Source: Papaver somniferum
Lineage: Eukaryota > Streptophyta > Magnoliopsida > Ranunculales > Papaveraceae
Direction: 5' to 3'
NCBI RefSeq assembly: GCF_003573695.1
Contig: NC_039368.1
Span: 13,086,360 to 13,150,359, forward strand
Length of the DNA stretch: 64,000 bases
Shown one piece after another: positions 45,064-58,250 of the stretch. The first letter of the stretch is position 1, and each line of letters starts with the position of its first letter. A program made the position numbers and the translations under genes. The notes under the pieces were generated by a model that did no database searches, had not been told where the DNA came from, and worked only from the letters and a program-made list of their open reading frames with translations.

Positions 45064-46950
45064 AATGACACTTCATGTTGGTAGTAGCAGTCGATCCCGG
45101 ACTACAAGTACTAGGTATGCATATACTACTCCTAGGTCAAGTGCAGCTAATTGGCCGAGGGCTTTGCTCAATTCACAAGGGTCCCCATCAACTGAAGGTG
45201 GTCGCATTGCTGCAAGTTCAAGTGAAGGTATTCGTCATCGTTTTTCTTCGTCAGATGGCGATCATTATCCAATCCATGGTGATCGGAATCAGGATGAAGG
45301 ATATGAATGACATGAGGCTTTTCATCAACCAAATAATGAAGCTGAAAATACCGAGGTAAGCGGGATTAATGGTAACACACAATATTGTACTTTAGTTTCC
45401 TTTGTCATTATAATATGTTATCAAGTTATCTTCTAATTATTGCATGTTTTCAGCAGATAATCACCTTTCGGAAACCAAGTTCAATTCTATGGGACAACCA
45501 ATAGAAGATGGTTCTAAGGAATATTCCACCAGGGTTGGAACGATAGCCAGGAGTATTGTCCCGCCACATCACGAAGATTAGAGAGATGTTCCTTGGGTTC
45601 TTAAGGAAGAAATCTGGAGAGCCATCAAGAATGAGTACATGGTACTTGAAGTCATCAAGTGTAAGGCTCTAATGATGGAAAATAAATCATGGAAGAACAA
45701 AAAGACTACTCTAAGGAAATGGTGCGATCAATTTTCTACTGTTGCTGAGAGAAAGAACAACAGACCAGCTGGTGTGAAGAGAGAGGATTGGGAGAAATCT
45801 GTGGACTTGCATAATTCATAAGCTGATCAAATACTAAGGGAGATAGGGAAGGAATCAAGGAAGCTACTGAAAGCTTTGCATACTACTGGAAGGGATGGCA
45901 CTGCACGTCGTCGACATATTATGGAACAACAATCTTCAACTGGGAGTGTAAACAGATCTGTTGTATACTTGGCTACACATGTTTACAAAAAAATACCTCA
46001 AGACGAACTTGAATTGATGGACCCTAACTCTTATGAAGTAAAATGCACAGAATATGTTGTAAGTTCAGGTTTCTTATTTGCTTTTCATTGTTTGTTTGTT
46101 TGTTTTTCTTTGTAAGTTGTTTTCCACTTACTTACAATCTGATTTACTTTGCAAGCACAAGTAATGGAGTTGAATGAAACTGAGAAGTATAGAGATGAAA
46201 CCCATTTGGACATATATGAAGTCGTCAAGGTGAGTACAGATGAATTTGTGTTGTTTCTAAAAAGAAAAACCTTGTTAGTTACTAGCTAGCTAACTGATTT
46301 TGTTTACTTCTTTGTAGGTGTTTGGAGTTGATGATAGAGGTTGTGTTCGAGGAATGGGAGGTGGGATATCTAATACTGGACTACTTGCTTCTGTAGTTCC
46401 TAGGGAGCAGTTACGACAGCAAGTGTTGAAGACTAGAGTTGTACAAGATCGGGTCTGTAATCTCGATGAAACTGTTGAGACACTAATGGCCGGTTTAAGT
46501 TGCAATTGTAACCATAGTAATTCTAATGCTCAGGTAATAACATTCTATAACTATTTTTTAGTTTGCAACTCACTACGCTTTCTAGTTTCAGTTTGTCAAG
46601 ATAGGATTTTTTAGTTTGCAGTGTTTTTCTGTACACCAGTAAAATCTTATTGCCATATTGGATGTGCTTATCATCTGCAGGGTATGGATGGTGGTGGTTA
46701 TCAACTAGCTGGATCTCCACAAGTAATTCTGAGGAACATGAGAAAGAGAGTTGTTGCAGTAGGCTATATATTTACCAATATGCCTCCAATAGATGATGAA
46801 TATCATTTGGTCCTCATTGATGAAATTTGTTTACCTTCTGAGAATCTCTGTGAAGGTGAAGGAACTTTTAAAGATGTTTCCACAGGTGACAAGGTTATGT
46901 GGCCACAACACTATGTTTTCCTAGTTGCCGCAGGTGGTGCAAGATTTTAA
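45064..46950 (+). pseudogene. CACTA accessory transposon protein (En/Spm TNP1/Transposase_24-like), broken
   Basis: Likely exons 45064-45355, 45454-46058, about 46155-46229, 46318-46533 and 46681-46950. The middle part (LKALHTTGRDGTARRRH; SVVYLATHVYKKIPQDELELMDP) fits the plant En/Spm Transposase_24 family. The last exon (MRKRVVAVGYIF..DKVMWPQHYVFLV) fits the TNP1-like C-terminal domain. In-frame stops sit at 45308-45310, 45579-45581 and 45819-45821. The join at exon 3 does not keep frame with any acceptor I can see. In active CACTA elements this class of protein binds subterminal repeats. Here it is a relic. Confidence 0.8.
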
Positions 46951-48779
46951 TGGATTTGGAGTTCTGGTTTTATGTGGAGGTTTGGGACTTTTTGGGACTT
47001 TTTTTGGGTATATATATACATGGTTGGTATACATGTAGGTTTTTTGGATATATTACGTACTTGGCAGTATATGTAACTAGTTATGAGAATCTATTTTTTG
47101 AGATGTAAGTATTTTGGGTTAGACTTGCAAGTTTGTATGGTTTTGAGTCTCATCTTTTTTTTTCTTTTCTTTTTTTTTTGTGATGAAGAAGAGATTCAAA
47201 ACATTTAAAGAAGTGTCTTGCAACTTCTATGGATATGTAGATTCAGTCTAATGAATATATTAGTATCAATCTTGTTCAGTTTTTAACATTGTTTCAATTT
47301 TATTCAATTGCTTCAATCTTGTTCAGTTTCATCAACTCTTTTTCTGTTTTCTACTATTAAATCTACAATTTTTACATAGCTTTCAACTTCTTTTTCAGTC
47401 TTCTACTCATCATTTTTTGCATAGCTTGCAACCAGCACTTGACATCAATCACAAAATATTATTGGATGCAGAAACTTCAAATGTGTTACAATCCAAATTC
47501 TTAGAAATGGCAGATACACAATCTCTTTACCAAGAAATTTCAGAACTTCCATTCAGCTGAGTCAGTTACAAACCTGACTCATTTCAGACTAAATTATCCA
47601 GCTGAGAGGCGATTCAGCCTATTTAGCTGAGTCAGTTATAAATCTGAGTCGTTTTAGACCACAAACTTCTTATCTAGATCCAGCGGAGAGGCGATTCATC
47701 CCATTCAGCTGAGTCAGTTATAAATCTGACTCGTTTTAGACCACAAGCTTCTTATCTAGAAAAAAAAGGCTCGATCTCTCATAAACTTCTCTTCTCTTTT
47801 TTTTTCCTTATTCTCTCTCATTATTTACTTCTGCAAAACTTTCTCAGACACTCACGGAAAATTTGATCGTCGAATTGATATGCAACATTATAGTTCACAA
47901 CAAATTTATGAGTTAATTAGGTTCTTCATTCGGCCACAAATGTTTTGATTTCAGAACTCAAATATCCAGATCAACAATTTATTAAGGTAAATACTGAATT
48001 GATTCTAAGTTAATATTTGTCTGGATTTTTCCTAATTTGAATTTCAGTAGGAAAGTTTTGGTTAGTATATCCTAGGATTTGAGTTTTAACTGATTTAAGC
48101 GTATCTTAAATTTTGGGCTTTTGCTTAATTAGGTGAAAATAAGTAATTATGTTATGAATCTGGTGAGTAGTACCTTGTTCTAGGATTTGATTAATCTGCT
48201 CATCATCATCATAGTTTTCTTAACTGAGTTTAAAGAATGGATCCCACTCTTAGCACTCTAAATTGCACACATATGATAAGTTTTTTGCATGCTCAGTATA
48301 ATATGAGTCAATACTATTAGTTGTAACTCCACTCTTAGCACTCTTACTTGCTTTTATTATTCATTCATTTTAGAATTATGTTCAAGACAAAGGATTCAAT
48401 TCTGCTTTATTAGTATTCTTCAATTACTCAAAAATGAGTTTACTTTTTAACAAAAGAAAAAGTTTAAGACTTTGTATGTTTGGATGATAATAGGAAGTAC
48501 TAGAAGAAAAATCCTTACCTAGTACTGAAAAATGAGCATTCAATTTCACTTAAGTAGCTGACCCTCCCTCTTTTTTCTCTGTTCTTCTTCTTCATAGTCT
48601 GATAACAAAAAGCTACACATGGTGAAATTAGAGTGAATTCTTTTGAGTTGTACTTACTATGGATATGCAAATAGTTGTGATGATATGTAATGTAAATCAT
48701 TCTCTACTGCAAATCCTTCTACTTTAATGCAGTTTATTCTAAATTGTGGGTTCTGATTTGTGTATGCATTGTTTTGCAG
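46951..48779. other. CACTA spacer between its two genes
   Basis: Non-coding and AT-rich. It contains a minisatellite at 47550-47762 and a probable leader or intron ahead of the transposase start at 48780 (preceded by a 'ttttgcag' acceptor). Confidence 0.6.
47550..47762. repeat. Tandem repeat, unit about 75-85 bp, 2.5 copies
   Basis: 'cagctgagtcagttataaatctgactcgtttta' recurs near 47555, 47627 and 47707. It is linked to 'agaggcgattca' and 'ccacaaacttcttatctaga'. The core contains opposed 'gagtca' and 'tgactc' half sites. Confidence 0.75.
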
Positions 48780-50130
48780 ATGTTTCAACATCGTGTAACT
48801 ACTCCAAGTAAAGAATGGATGACTGCACCCAAGGGTTCACCTCGATGGATTAAAGGTGTTCAATCTTTCATCCAATTTACAACAGAGAGTCTTGGTGAAG
48901 GTATCAAATAATTTCGATGTCCTTGCATGAAATGTAAGAATCTCGGTAGATTACCAAAATCTCTAGATGATGTATATGGGGATATCCTTGATAATGGTTT
49001 TGATTTGTCATACCGAACATGGATCCATCATGGAGATCAACCTCGGGTGAATAATGTTAATTCTCTCACCTTACCTGCAAATAATATTGTGAATTATGTT
49101 GTTGCATCTCATCCGAAGATATATGTTCAATGAGGCGCATGGACGTGTACTTGGTCTTGATACCCTTGAAGAATGCCTTAATGATCCTGATCACCTGCCG
49201 GCTGCTGCTGTTGAAGATGGTTCTAGTGGTAATGTTCAAGATAAGGCTATTGTCAATTGAAAGAAGAGGTTGGAGGATGCAGTGAAACCCTTATTTCCAG
49301 GTTGTGGTGATGAACATACAAAACTGTCAGCAACAGTTGAGTTGCTAAGTATGCAAGCAAGGTATCAATGTTTTGATATTTTTCATGACTGAGTTATTGG
49401 GATATATGAAAACTATTCTACCAGCTGGGAACACGTTACCATATACTTTTAGTAAATCTAAGAAGATGATCAAGCCATTTCAGTTGTCGGTGCAAATTAT
49501 TCATGCTTGTATTAACGATTGTATTCTCTATCGCAAGGATTATGCCAATGATGATAAGTGTCCTAAATGTGGTGAAAGTAGATGGAAAAAACCACCAGAA
49601 GGGAGTACTCCAACCGATAAAAAGGTTCTGGTGAAGATACTGAGGTATTTTCCGGTCACGGAAAGGTTGCAACGGATGTATGGCACCGCGTGGATTGCTA
49701 AGTTGATGACATGGTATGCTAAGGTTCAAGAAAGTGCTGCACACCTAAGACATCAGGTGGATTCTGCACAGTGAAAGGAGATTGATAAGAAGTGGCCTGA
49801 GTTTGCTTCAGAAAAAAGAAATGTTCGTATAGGATTAGCAACAGATAGCTTTAATCCTTTTGGAATGATGAGCACACACAGTACTTGGCATGTTATGCTT
49901 GTTTGTTACAACCTTCCACCATTTGAATGCATGGCAAAGGATTTCACAATGTTAACCCTGCTGATTCCTGGTCCACTTGGTCCCAACCATAACATTGATG
50001 TTTATTTGCAGCCACTGATCGACGAGTTAAATGAGTTATGGTCACTCGGAACGGTAACCTAAGATGCACATACGAAGACTGACTTTACAATGAGAGCAAT
50101 TTTGTTGGGGTGTATACATGACTTTCTTGC
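48780..50130 (+). pseudogene. CACTA TnpD-type transposase, 5' part, broken
   Basis: Reads KEWMTAPKGSPRWIKGVQSF and CPCMKCKN..YRTWIHHGD, the transposase-associated zinc domain. It then gives LFPGCGDEHTKLSATVELLS and, after a frame change near 49370, LPAGNTLPYTFSKSKKMIKPF with IHACINDCILYRKDY..CPKCGESRW, the Transposase_21 family. Stops occur at 48909 and near 49131, 49258, 49772 and 50060. The frame is cut at HDFLAY where the gypsy element entered (target GTATG at 50131-50135). Confidence 0.9.
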
Positions 50131-50135
50131 GTATG
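50131..50135. other. Target-site duplication GTATG (left)
   Basis: Exact match to 62566-62570 on the other side of the gypsy element. Confidence 0.9.
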
Positions 50136-52600
50136 TGATGCGTGTCGTAACCACAACAAATTAATTAATGTTTTTCCACTTAATTAACAAGTAATATAGT
50201 GTAGTCAAGTTCGTTGCCACGAGGAGCAAGAGATTTTTAGTTGTAAAGTTGTCACGAAAGGGGGTTGGTTTTGAAAAGCAAAAGAAAATAAACAAAGCAA
50301 TTAAAAGTGTATGTTGAAATCAATAAGAAAGATTAGATCAAGGAATCCTTCTTCGTTGCAAAATAATAAATCAAGTTATGTTTTTTTCCATTTTTTATTA
50401 GTCACAGATTATCACCAACCGTAGGTAAAGCAGCTAGCTCAGTGTTAAACCCCTAAATCCATAGTATCACCGGATATGGAAGTTCTCGAGTACCGGATTC
50501 TATTCACCAAACCACCTAGTAGTAGCTCACTCAATATGTAATTTAGTTAAACGAATTAATATTTATGAACTTATTAGGTTGATATTAGTAGTTAGACTCT
50601 TAGTTCAAGGTCTACTTGTTAACGTTGTTTTCACACACAATTGCTCCACGGAATCCCTCCACAAGGTCTCGTGTTTGCTACTTGTGTAAAGAGTCAAGAA
50701 ATAATTACTTATCCCCTAACTTTCACTAGCTTTAGATCAATTAACAAATCAATTTAGTTGGCCTCCTAAACAATGTATCAATCAACCATGAATGTATAAA
50801 CATTCCTATTAGTAAAAACAAACGATAATCATGTGAAAAACTTCAAAGTAGATTTAAACAAAACTCAAAACATGTTAAGAACTAGGAAATCATCCTCAAT
50901 CAATAATAAAATTAGCTACTCATGTTCTTGAAATTCACACAAATAATTAAAGGGAGAATTTTTAAAGTTCACACAAATAATTAAAAGAAGAATTTTGAAA
51001 AAGAAAGCAAAAACACAAGTGTTGTGTGTGTAGAAGGTGTGAAAAAGTGTAGAGAGCTTCTCTATTTATAGGATTCAATTTGCTTCAACTCTTCTTAGGA
51101 ATACAAACCCCTTTCCCTTTGTAGCTCAACTTCCAAATCCAAGTCTTTCTCAAATCTTCCATCTTCTCTTTCCAAATCCAAACCCAATTCTTCAAACCCA
51201 TGAGTCTAGAAAATTCTTCACTAATTGAGTCGTCGGAACTTCAGTGGTACCACCGGAATACGGTACCGGAAAAGCTCAATGTCGGTCGCTGGAATCTTCA
51301 TCGCCGCTGACAGAATATTCTGTCCCGTCGCCATTACAGTTAACGGTCAAACTGGTCAAGCTATCAGTCAACTGGGTCAAGATAAGGAAAGTCAGTTAAG
51401 TCAGCTGATCTTAGTCAGGGTCTGAGTTAGCTTAGTCGGCTGACTCTCCGAGTTAGGTTTACCGAGTCACTGAGTCGACTCATTCGAGCAGAACTGCGGC
51501 AGAGTTCTGTTTGTTTCTCGATGTTTCTCCCGGCCAATTTCTTCTCCCTGCAACAACCTAACATACAATTCACAAACAGAATTTCATTCATTCCCTGTAA
51601 CACCAACTCTACCACTTCCCATGGATATCAACAACATCATGCTCAACTTCCCCGATTCATATCACCAACATAATATCTGCATCTCAACTCAACTACCAAT
51701 TGAAGTGAAAACCCATCTTCACCTCAGTCTTGATTTCTTCTCAATTACAGCACCACCAGCTCACCATCATTACCATCTCACAGATTAGCAAAAACCCCTT
51801 CAATTTTTTATTGTCTTTTCCATCACAAATTCGACCAAAAACCCATTTAATCCATGGCAGCAACTAGTTGTTCTTCTTTCACTCATCTTCAAATTCTTCA
51901 TAAATTTCACAGCATCTCGAGTTGTCGCTGTAACCCTAATTCGCCACCAAAATCATCATCAGTGAAGACCCATCTCTGATTCTTCTTCCACAGTTCAAAC
52001 CCCTATCAATTTCAACCACAATCATCTCATAAATTGATTCTCGGCTTCAGTTCTCTCAAATTACTAACCAATTTCTTCCAATACCGAACTCATCTCAGAT
52101 TTCACAACAATCTCTCGATCATAGCAGCATCGATTTACTTTTCTTCTCTTGGTTTTAACAGCAGCAGCCGCTGCTTTTAGTTTCAGGTGAACGGATGAAT
52201 GAGAGGCAGTCTCCTCTCGATTTTAGGGTATAGGAATTAGGGTTGGACGACTACACCCCAGGGATAGGGACGACCCCAGTTTGGGTGCTAACAACACACA
52301 CATTTTCTGGCTAAGGGCTACCCAAATTGCCATCCCCTTAATTCTCAGCTGACATGTCTTTAGTGCTCTTCCAAATAGAGCTTCCCCTTAACATTGACTG
52401 GGATCCAGATAGTGTTCGCCCATGAAATAACAATTTTCGCCTTTTTCACTCAAATTGGGTGACTTCTTCTCCTTTTCTTACGCATGACTCCAAAGTAGCT
52501 ACAAAACTCAAAACATGCGTAAAATACATAATTTACAAGAAAAAATAGCAAAGAAAGCATAAACTCTAGATAGTAAATACGGTGTGTTCTACACCTATCA
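50136..52600 (-). repeat. Gypsy 3' LTR (2465 bp)
   Basis: Pairs with 59850-62565 along its full length with scattered changes. The LTR contains open frames found in both copies (for example MAATSCSSFTHLQ-type text near 51855) that are not genes. Confidence 0.93.
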
Positions 52601-54470
52601 AATTCCCCCACACTTAGACTTTGCTAGTCCTCGAGCAAATCAATTAACACATACAACTTCAAAGCGTTCCAGCGTCCCAAGCATCTAAAGAGCTATGAGG
52701 ACATAGAGTTTATGCATGCTAGTAATAAGAAATAAGAAATACTAAAGAACATATTCTCATTCTTAAATGTTGAGTGGGAAATAACCACACCATAATGAGA
52801 GAACGCGTGTTTGAGAAGCGATCAATAAGCATTTCGCCTCAACTTCTGCCTCACCAAAAAGGGTTTTGTGAAATTGCACTCAAAAGACGTACTTTTATGG
52901 GTCTCACATGTGTGCAGGTAGGAATGAAGAGAGAATTCCTGCAACACGTTGAATGGTGGGAAGGACAACTTCCAAAATGTTTTAAAAACCCACATCTTTT
53001 AACGTTTTGAAAAACCATTTTTCTGACGATCTCTAAGAAAAAAAATCAACCACTATTATCGAGGATGAGATTACTTACTCACCTTCACATCCGATCGCTA
53101 ATGATGATAACACCACTCTCATGGCATCCAATAGAAACGTCTTCCACTCCTCGTATTCATCTTCTTGGTCTTCGTCTTTGGCTTCAATTTATTGATGATA
53201 AATGCTCGAACTTCGTAATTCCTTGGCAATTTGTAACTCTTTACCTTAAATCCTTGTCACTTGAAACTTCCTTATAGATTTTTCCTTCCCCACGGCTTAT
53301 TAAATAAATATTAAAAACAATGATAAATTTTTCTCTTGTCTCATTTTTTTTTTTCATTTTACTTTTTTTTAGAGACAAAAGAAAGAAAATACAAAACAAG
53401 GTGAAAATAAAAACAAACCATGGCCGTGGGAAAAGTACTTTACCACTTGATTTTTCACAACTTGTATCGTCTCGAAGTCATAAACTTCAATAATTCTCAC
53501 CTTTTGCTTTTCTTTGCTCTTGTAAATAAGTCTTCAACTTGGATATAAAATTATGATCATTGCTATGTAAGTCTTCAACATGTATATATAAAAATCCGCT
53601 CATTTTATGTTGCTTTACTTGGATATGAAATTTACTCTTTTCTTGTTCCGTTGCTTGTAAACCTTGAACTTTTTCAACTTTCCTTGTAGATTTTGATGTC
53701 GCTCCCTTGTTGATGATGATGGTGTTTCTATGGATCCGTTGTTGTCGAGAGAGAGAATGGTGCTAACTGCAAATCGAACTACAAGAAGGAGGCTTTCATC
53801 TATAGACGTCACCCTCATGATTTAAAAAATTAGCACTCGAGAGATCAAAGAGTAGTGATTCTATTGGTGGGAGGTTGGGTAACTCACCATTCTAACCGGA
53901 ATTAACGTACGGTGACACACACTCAAAAGAAAACTCTTTAGTTATTTATAAAAAAAATCTGGTCGGTGCCTCGCATGATATAAATAGGGTAGTCTCCACT
54001 AATGATTGATCGGCAACTCTATTAATGCATGTCTCCTTGCTCCTAATTCACATCACTGGCATGATTAAATCCATTATTTAACACTATAACAAGCAAGAAA
54101 TCCGAACGTAGTTCCCTAACACTTCCAAGTTCAATTATGTCGGTCAGAATTCTCTATGTAAACATACCTAGAAGTATGCTAGTGACTCTAAAATCTCTAA
54201 AAGTTGGAGGTTTTATGCAATTTTTTTATTTTTTATTTTTAATATGCTTAACCACTCCCCTACACTTAAACTTTACATTGTCCTCAATGTAATTGAATCG
54301 TCTAAGTAAAGTCAAGGTGGGAAATCCTAGTATGATATGAAACAAAAAAAATAAATAAACAAAACAAAAAGAAAATAAAAAGTAAAAGTTAAGAAATACA
54401 AAACCTATAGGTTGCCTCCCATTAAGCGCTTGTTTTAAAGTCGACGGCCCGACTTAGCTCTTTCTTCACA
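52601..54470. other. Gypsy spacer between integrase and 3' LTR
   Basis: Non-coding in all frames by my reading. Athila elements may carry an envelope-like frame here, but none is visible. It includes the conserved-looking stretch 'ataggttgcctcccattaag' (about 54410) close to the end of integrase. Confidence 0.6.
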
Positions 54471-55630
54471 TTACTCCTCCAGAGGGAGTGAATCTTCAAA
54501 TGAAAGTTCATCCACATTCACATATGCGATGTTCTCGTAGTAAGGCTTCAATCTATGGACGTTGACCTTGGAAATCGAGTTGTCTCTAAGACTAGTAATT
54601 TCAACTGCACCATAAGGAAAAACATTAGTAACAACATATGGTCCAATCCAACGGGACCTTAACTTTCCAGGAAATAGTCTAAGGCGAGAATGATATAAAA
54701 GGACTTTTTGTCCCACTTCGAAGCTTTTACGAGAAATATCTTATCATGAAAAAGCTTGGTCTTTTCCTTGTAAATACGGGCACTCTCGTATGCATACGTA
54801 TCTCCTCTAGCTCATTTAGTTGTAACTTCCTTTGCTTCCCCGCTTCGTCATACTCCATGTTGCACTTCTTTATCGCCCAATAAGCCTTATGTTCAAGTTC
54901 AACCGGAAGATGACAAGCTTTACCATAAACCAACCGATATGGAGACATTCCAATTGGTGTCTTGTACGCCGTTCTATACGCCCAAAGTGCATCATTAAGC
55001 TTAAAGCTCCAATCTTTCCTTGTAGTATTCACCGTTTTCTCAAGAATGGACTTGATTTCCCGGTTTGAAATTTCCGCTTGTCCACTAGTTTGTGGATGAT
55101 AAGGCGTACCAATCTTATGTGTAATTTGTACTTCTTGAGGAGAGCGTGGAAAGCCTTCTTGAAATGTGAGCCATCGCTTATCACCACTCTTGGTACCATG
55201 CCTAGTGAATATGTTTCTCTTACAAAATCACAAACAACTTGAGAATCATTAGTTTTGGTGGCTCTAGCTTCCACCCATTTCGAAAAAATCCACGCAAGAA
55301 GTATATAAAAATTTCCATTTGAATTGACAAAAGGGCCCATAAAATCGATTCCCCACACATCAAAAATCTCAACGGTGAGGATTGGTGTGAGTGGCATTTG
55401 ATTTCGAGCACCTAGATTGCCCGTTCTTTGACATCTATCACACGATTTACAAAAAACATGTGCATCTTCAAACAAGGTGGCCAATAAAATCCACTCTCGA
55501 GAACTTTGAGAGCGGTACGTTTAGAACCAAAATGGCCACCACAAGCAAGAGTGTGACAAAAAGAGAGAATAGATTGAAATTCGGAATTAGGCACGCACCT
55601 TCGTATCATTTGATCCACGCCATATTTCCA
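54471..55630 (-). pseudogene. Gypsy integrase, frameshifted
   Basis: The HHCC region and CDRCQRTGNLGARNQMP are followed by the core: GIDFMGPF and VVISDGSHF hold the two Asp residues. The Glu lies in AEISNREIK, reached only after a frame change near 55120. The DNA-binding end is at 54471-54716 ([29 protein letters not shown]), without a chromodomain, as in Athila/Tat. Confidence 0.9.
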
Positions 55631-55733
55631 TAAGTATGGTTCATCCCAACATATTGCTTGGCTATCTTCTTAAGTTTCATCTTTTGGAAGTTAGACATTG
55701 TATTAGGTACCTTCCTTGTCACCAAGTAATTCA

Positions 55734-57330
55734 CTATATCCGCGTACCAAGGTGATTTTCCAAGGAGAAAAGTTGTTCGTCCGGAAAGCGGTCTTGTAAT
55801 GGAAGTTCTTCTTGAGACATAACAAGTCTACTGAGATGATCCGCAACGGTATTCTCCACACCTTTCTTGTCTCGAATTTCTATGTCGAACTCTTGTAGCA
55901 ATAGGATCCATCGGATTAGCCTTGGCTTAGCTTCTTTCTTCTTTATTAAGTATTTAAGTGCGGCATGATCGGAATATACAATAACCTTTGTGCCCACCAA
56001 GTATGATCGAAACTTTTCCAATGCAAAAACTATAGCCAATAACTCCTTCTCCGTGGTAGAATAGTTGATTTGTGCATCATTAAGGGTCCTCGATGCATAA
56101 TAGATAACATGGGACAATTTGTCCACTCTTTGACCCAAAACGGCTCCAACCGCATAATCACTAGCATCACACATTAATTCAAATGGAAGATTCCAATCCG
56201 GTGATTTGATAATTGGCGCACTTGTCAACATTGCCTTCAATTTGTCAAAGGCATCCTTGCATTCCTTGTTGAAGTCAAAAGGTACCTCCTTTTGTAATAA
56301 CTTGCACATCGGCATGGAGATTTTGGAGAAATCCTTGATAAACCGCCTATAGAAACCTGCATGGCCAAGAAATGAACGGATTTCCCTCACCGAAGTGGGA
56401 TATTGTAAGTTCCTTATTAAATCTATCTTTGACTTGTCCACTTCGAGCCCTCGAGAGGACACGATGTGACCAAGTACTATGCCATGGTTTACCATAAAGT
56501 GACATTTCTCCCAATTAAGGACGAGGTTTGTGTCTATGCATCGTTTAAGAACTAGTTCAAGGTTGTCTAAACAACTATCAAAAGAATTGCCATAAACACT
56601 GAAATCATCCATAAATACCTCGATGATGCGCTCCACATAGTCCGAGAATATACTAACCATGCATCTTTGGAAAGTAGCCGGTGCATTGCAAAGACCAAAC
56701 GACATCCGTCTATATGCAAACGTTCCAAACGGACAAGTGAAAGTGGTCTTCTCTTGGTCCTCCGGTGCAATAACAATTTGGTTGTATCCCGAATAACCGT
56801 CCAAGAAACAATAATGAATGCCCCGCTAACCGCTCCAACATTTGATCAATGAAAGGTAAAGGAAAGTGATCCTTTCGAGTTGCGGAATTAAGCTTTCTAT
56901 AATCAATGCACACTCTCCAACCGGTTTGAACTCTTGTAGGAACAAGTTCATCGTCTTGATTTCTAACAACCGTAACACCGGACTTCTTTGGTACCACTTG
57001 TACCGGACTAACCCATTTGCTATCGGATATTGGGTAGATCACCCCCACACTTAGCAATTTGAGTATCTCTTTCTTCACAACCTCCATCATGGGAGGATTA
57101 AGCCTACGTTGAGCATCACGTACCGGCTTCACGTTCTCTTCCATTAGAATTCTATGCATGCACACGGATGGACTAATGCCTTTGATGTCCGCAATTGTCC
57201 ACCCAATAGCCGTTTTGTGCTCTTTCAAAACTCTAAGCAAACGGTCTTCTTGTACCGGTGTGAGGTTCTTTACAATAATCACCGGAAGCTCATCTTCATC
57301 TCCCAAGAAAGCATACTTCAAATGTCCGGA
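55734..57330 (-). pseudogene. Gypsy reverse transcriptase and RNase H, frameshifted
   Basis: RT begins with GWTIADIKGISPSVCMHRI and VCIDYRKLNSATRKDHFPLPFIDQ. The active site is [12 protein letters not shown] and RNase H includes [18 protein letters not shown] and [12 protein letters not shown] loss of 2 bp near 56819 moves the text from frame one to frame two inside '[14 protein letters not shown]'. Apart from that, the catalytic residues are intact. Confidence 0.93.
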
Positions 57331-57442
57331 AGTGGCTTCAATTCTAGCTTAGGCGCCTTCACAATAGATGGTACAAGTAATTCATCATCCATGGGTAAAG
57401 AAATATATGAAACATTACCCTTTTTAGCTTCTTGCAATGCCG

Positions 57443-58200
57443 TCAAGGCACACACATCTCCACCAATTCCTTGGAGATTTCAACATCCAAATTAGACAAG
57501 CCGTGGACGTCCAATTCAATGCTCTTTTGCAACACCACCTCAAGTTCGTCCTTTTGACTCAATTCCACCATTTGTTGCGCTAACGAACTAACCACATCAA
57601 TGGAGTAAGCGGAATGCACATCACTTGGGTAGCGCATGGCTTCAAATATGTTGAAGTGTATTATCTCCTTATCGAATTCCATAGTAAGTGTACCCTTGTC
57701 AACGTCAATCTTCGTCTTTGCGGTCTTCATAAATGGCCTCCCAAGAAGTAAAGAAGTAGATGACCGATTCTCATTGTTGTCCATATCCACCACGAAGAAA
57801 TCAACCGGAAAAATTAGCTCATTCACTTGCACTAGCACGTCTTCTACAAGTCCCTTAGGATATATGTTAGACTTGTTTGCTAATTGGATAATAACTCTTG
57901 TCTCTTTAAAGGTCCAAGATTCAAGGAGTCATATATATCGGCCGACATTACACTTATGGAAGCTCCCAAGTCAAGTAAAGCATGTTCAAACCTTTTTGTA
58001 CCAATAGTAATTGGCACCGTGAAACCACCGGGATCCGTGCACTTTGTAGGCATCTTCTTCAATAGCATAGCCGACGCACTCTCGCCAACTTTAGTAATTT
58101 CATTATCAAGCAACCTATCCTTCTTTGTGCATAATTCCTTCATGAACTTAGCATACCTTGGCATTGTCTTGATGGCCTCTAGAATGGGATGTTGATTTCG
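57443..58200 (-). pseudogene. Gypsy protease region
   Basis: The aspartic protease motif reads HALLDLGASISVM (DLGA in place of DTGA, usual for the Athila/Tat group). Upstream text ESASAMLLKKMPTKCTDPGGF is typical of the same clade. Downstream the frame continues through DMDNNENRSSTSLLLGRPFMKTAKTKID. Breaks separate it from gag and RT. Confidence 0.85.
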
Positions 58201-58250
58201 ATCTTCTTGAAGATATCCATGAGTGCCTTGTCTTGACTTCTTTCTTGGAC

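Noticed and set aside
52601..54470. Envelope-like third gene of an Athila element
   Set aside because: No long frame or membrane protein text is visible on the minus strand in this interval.
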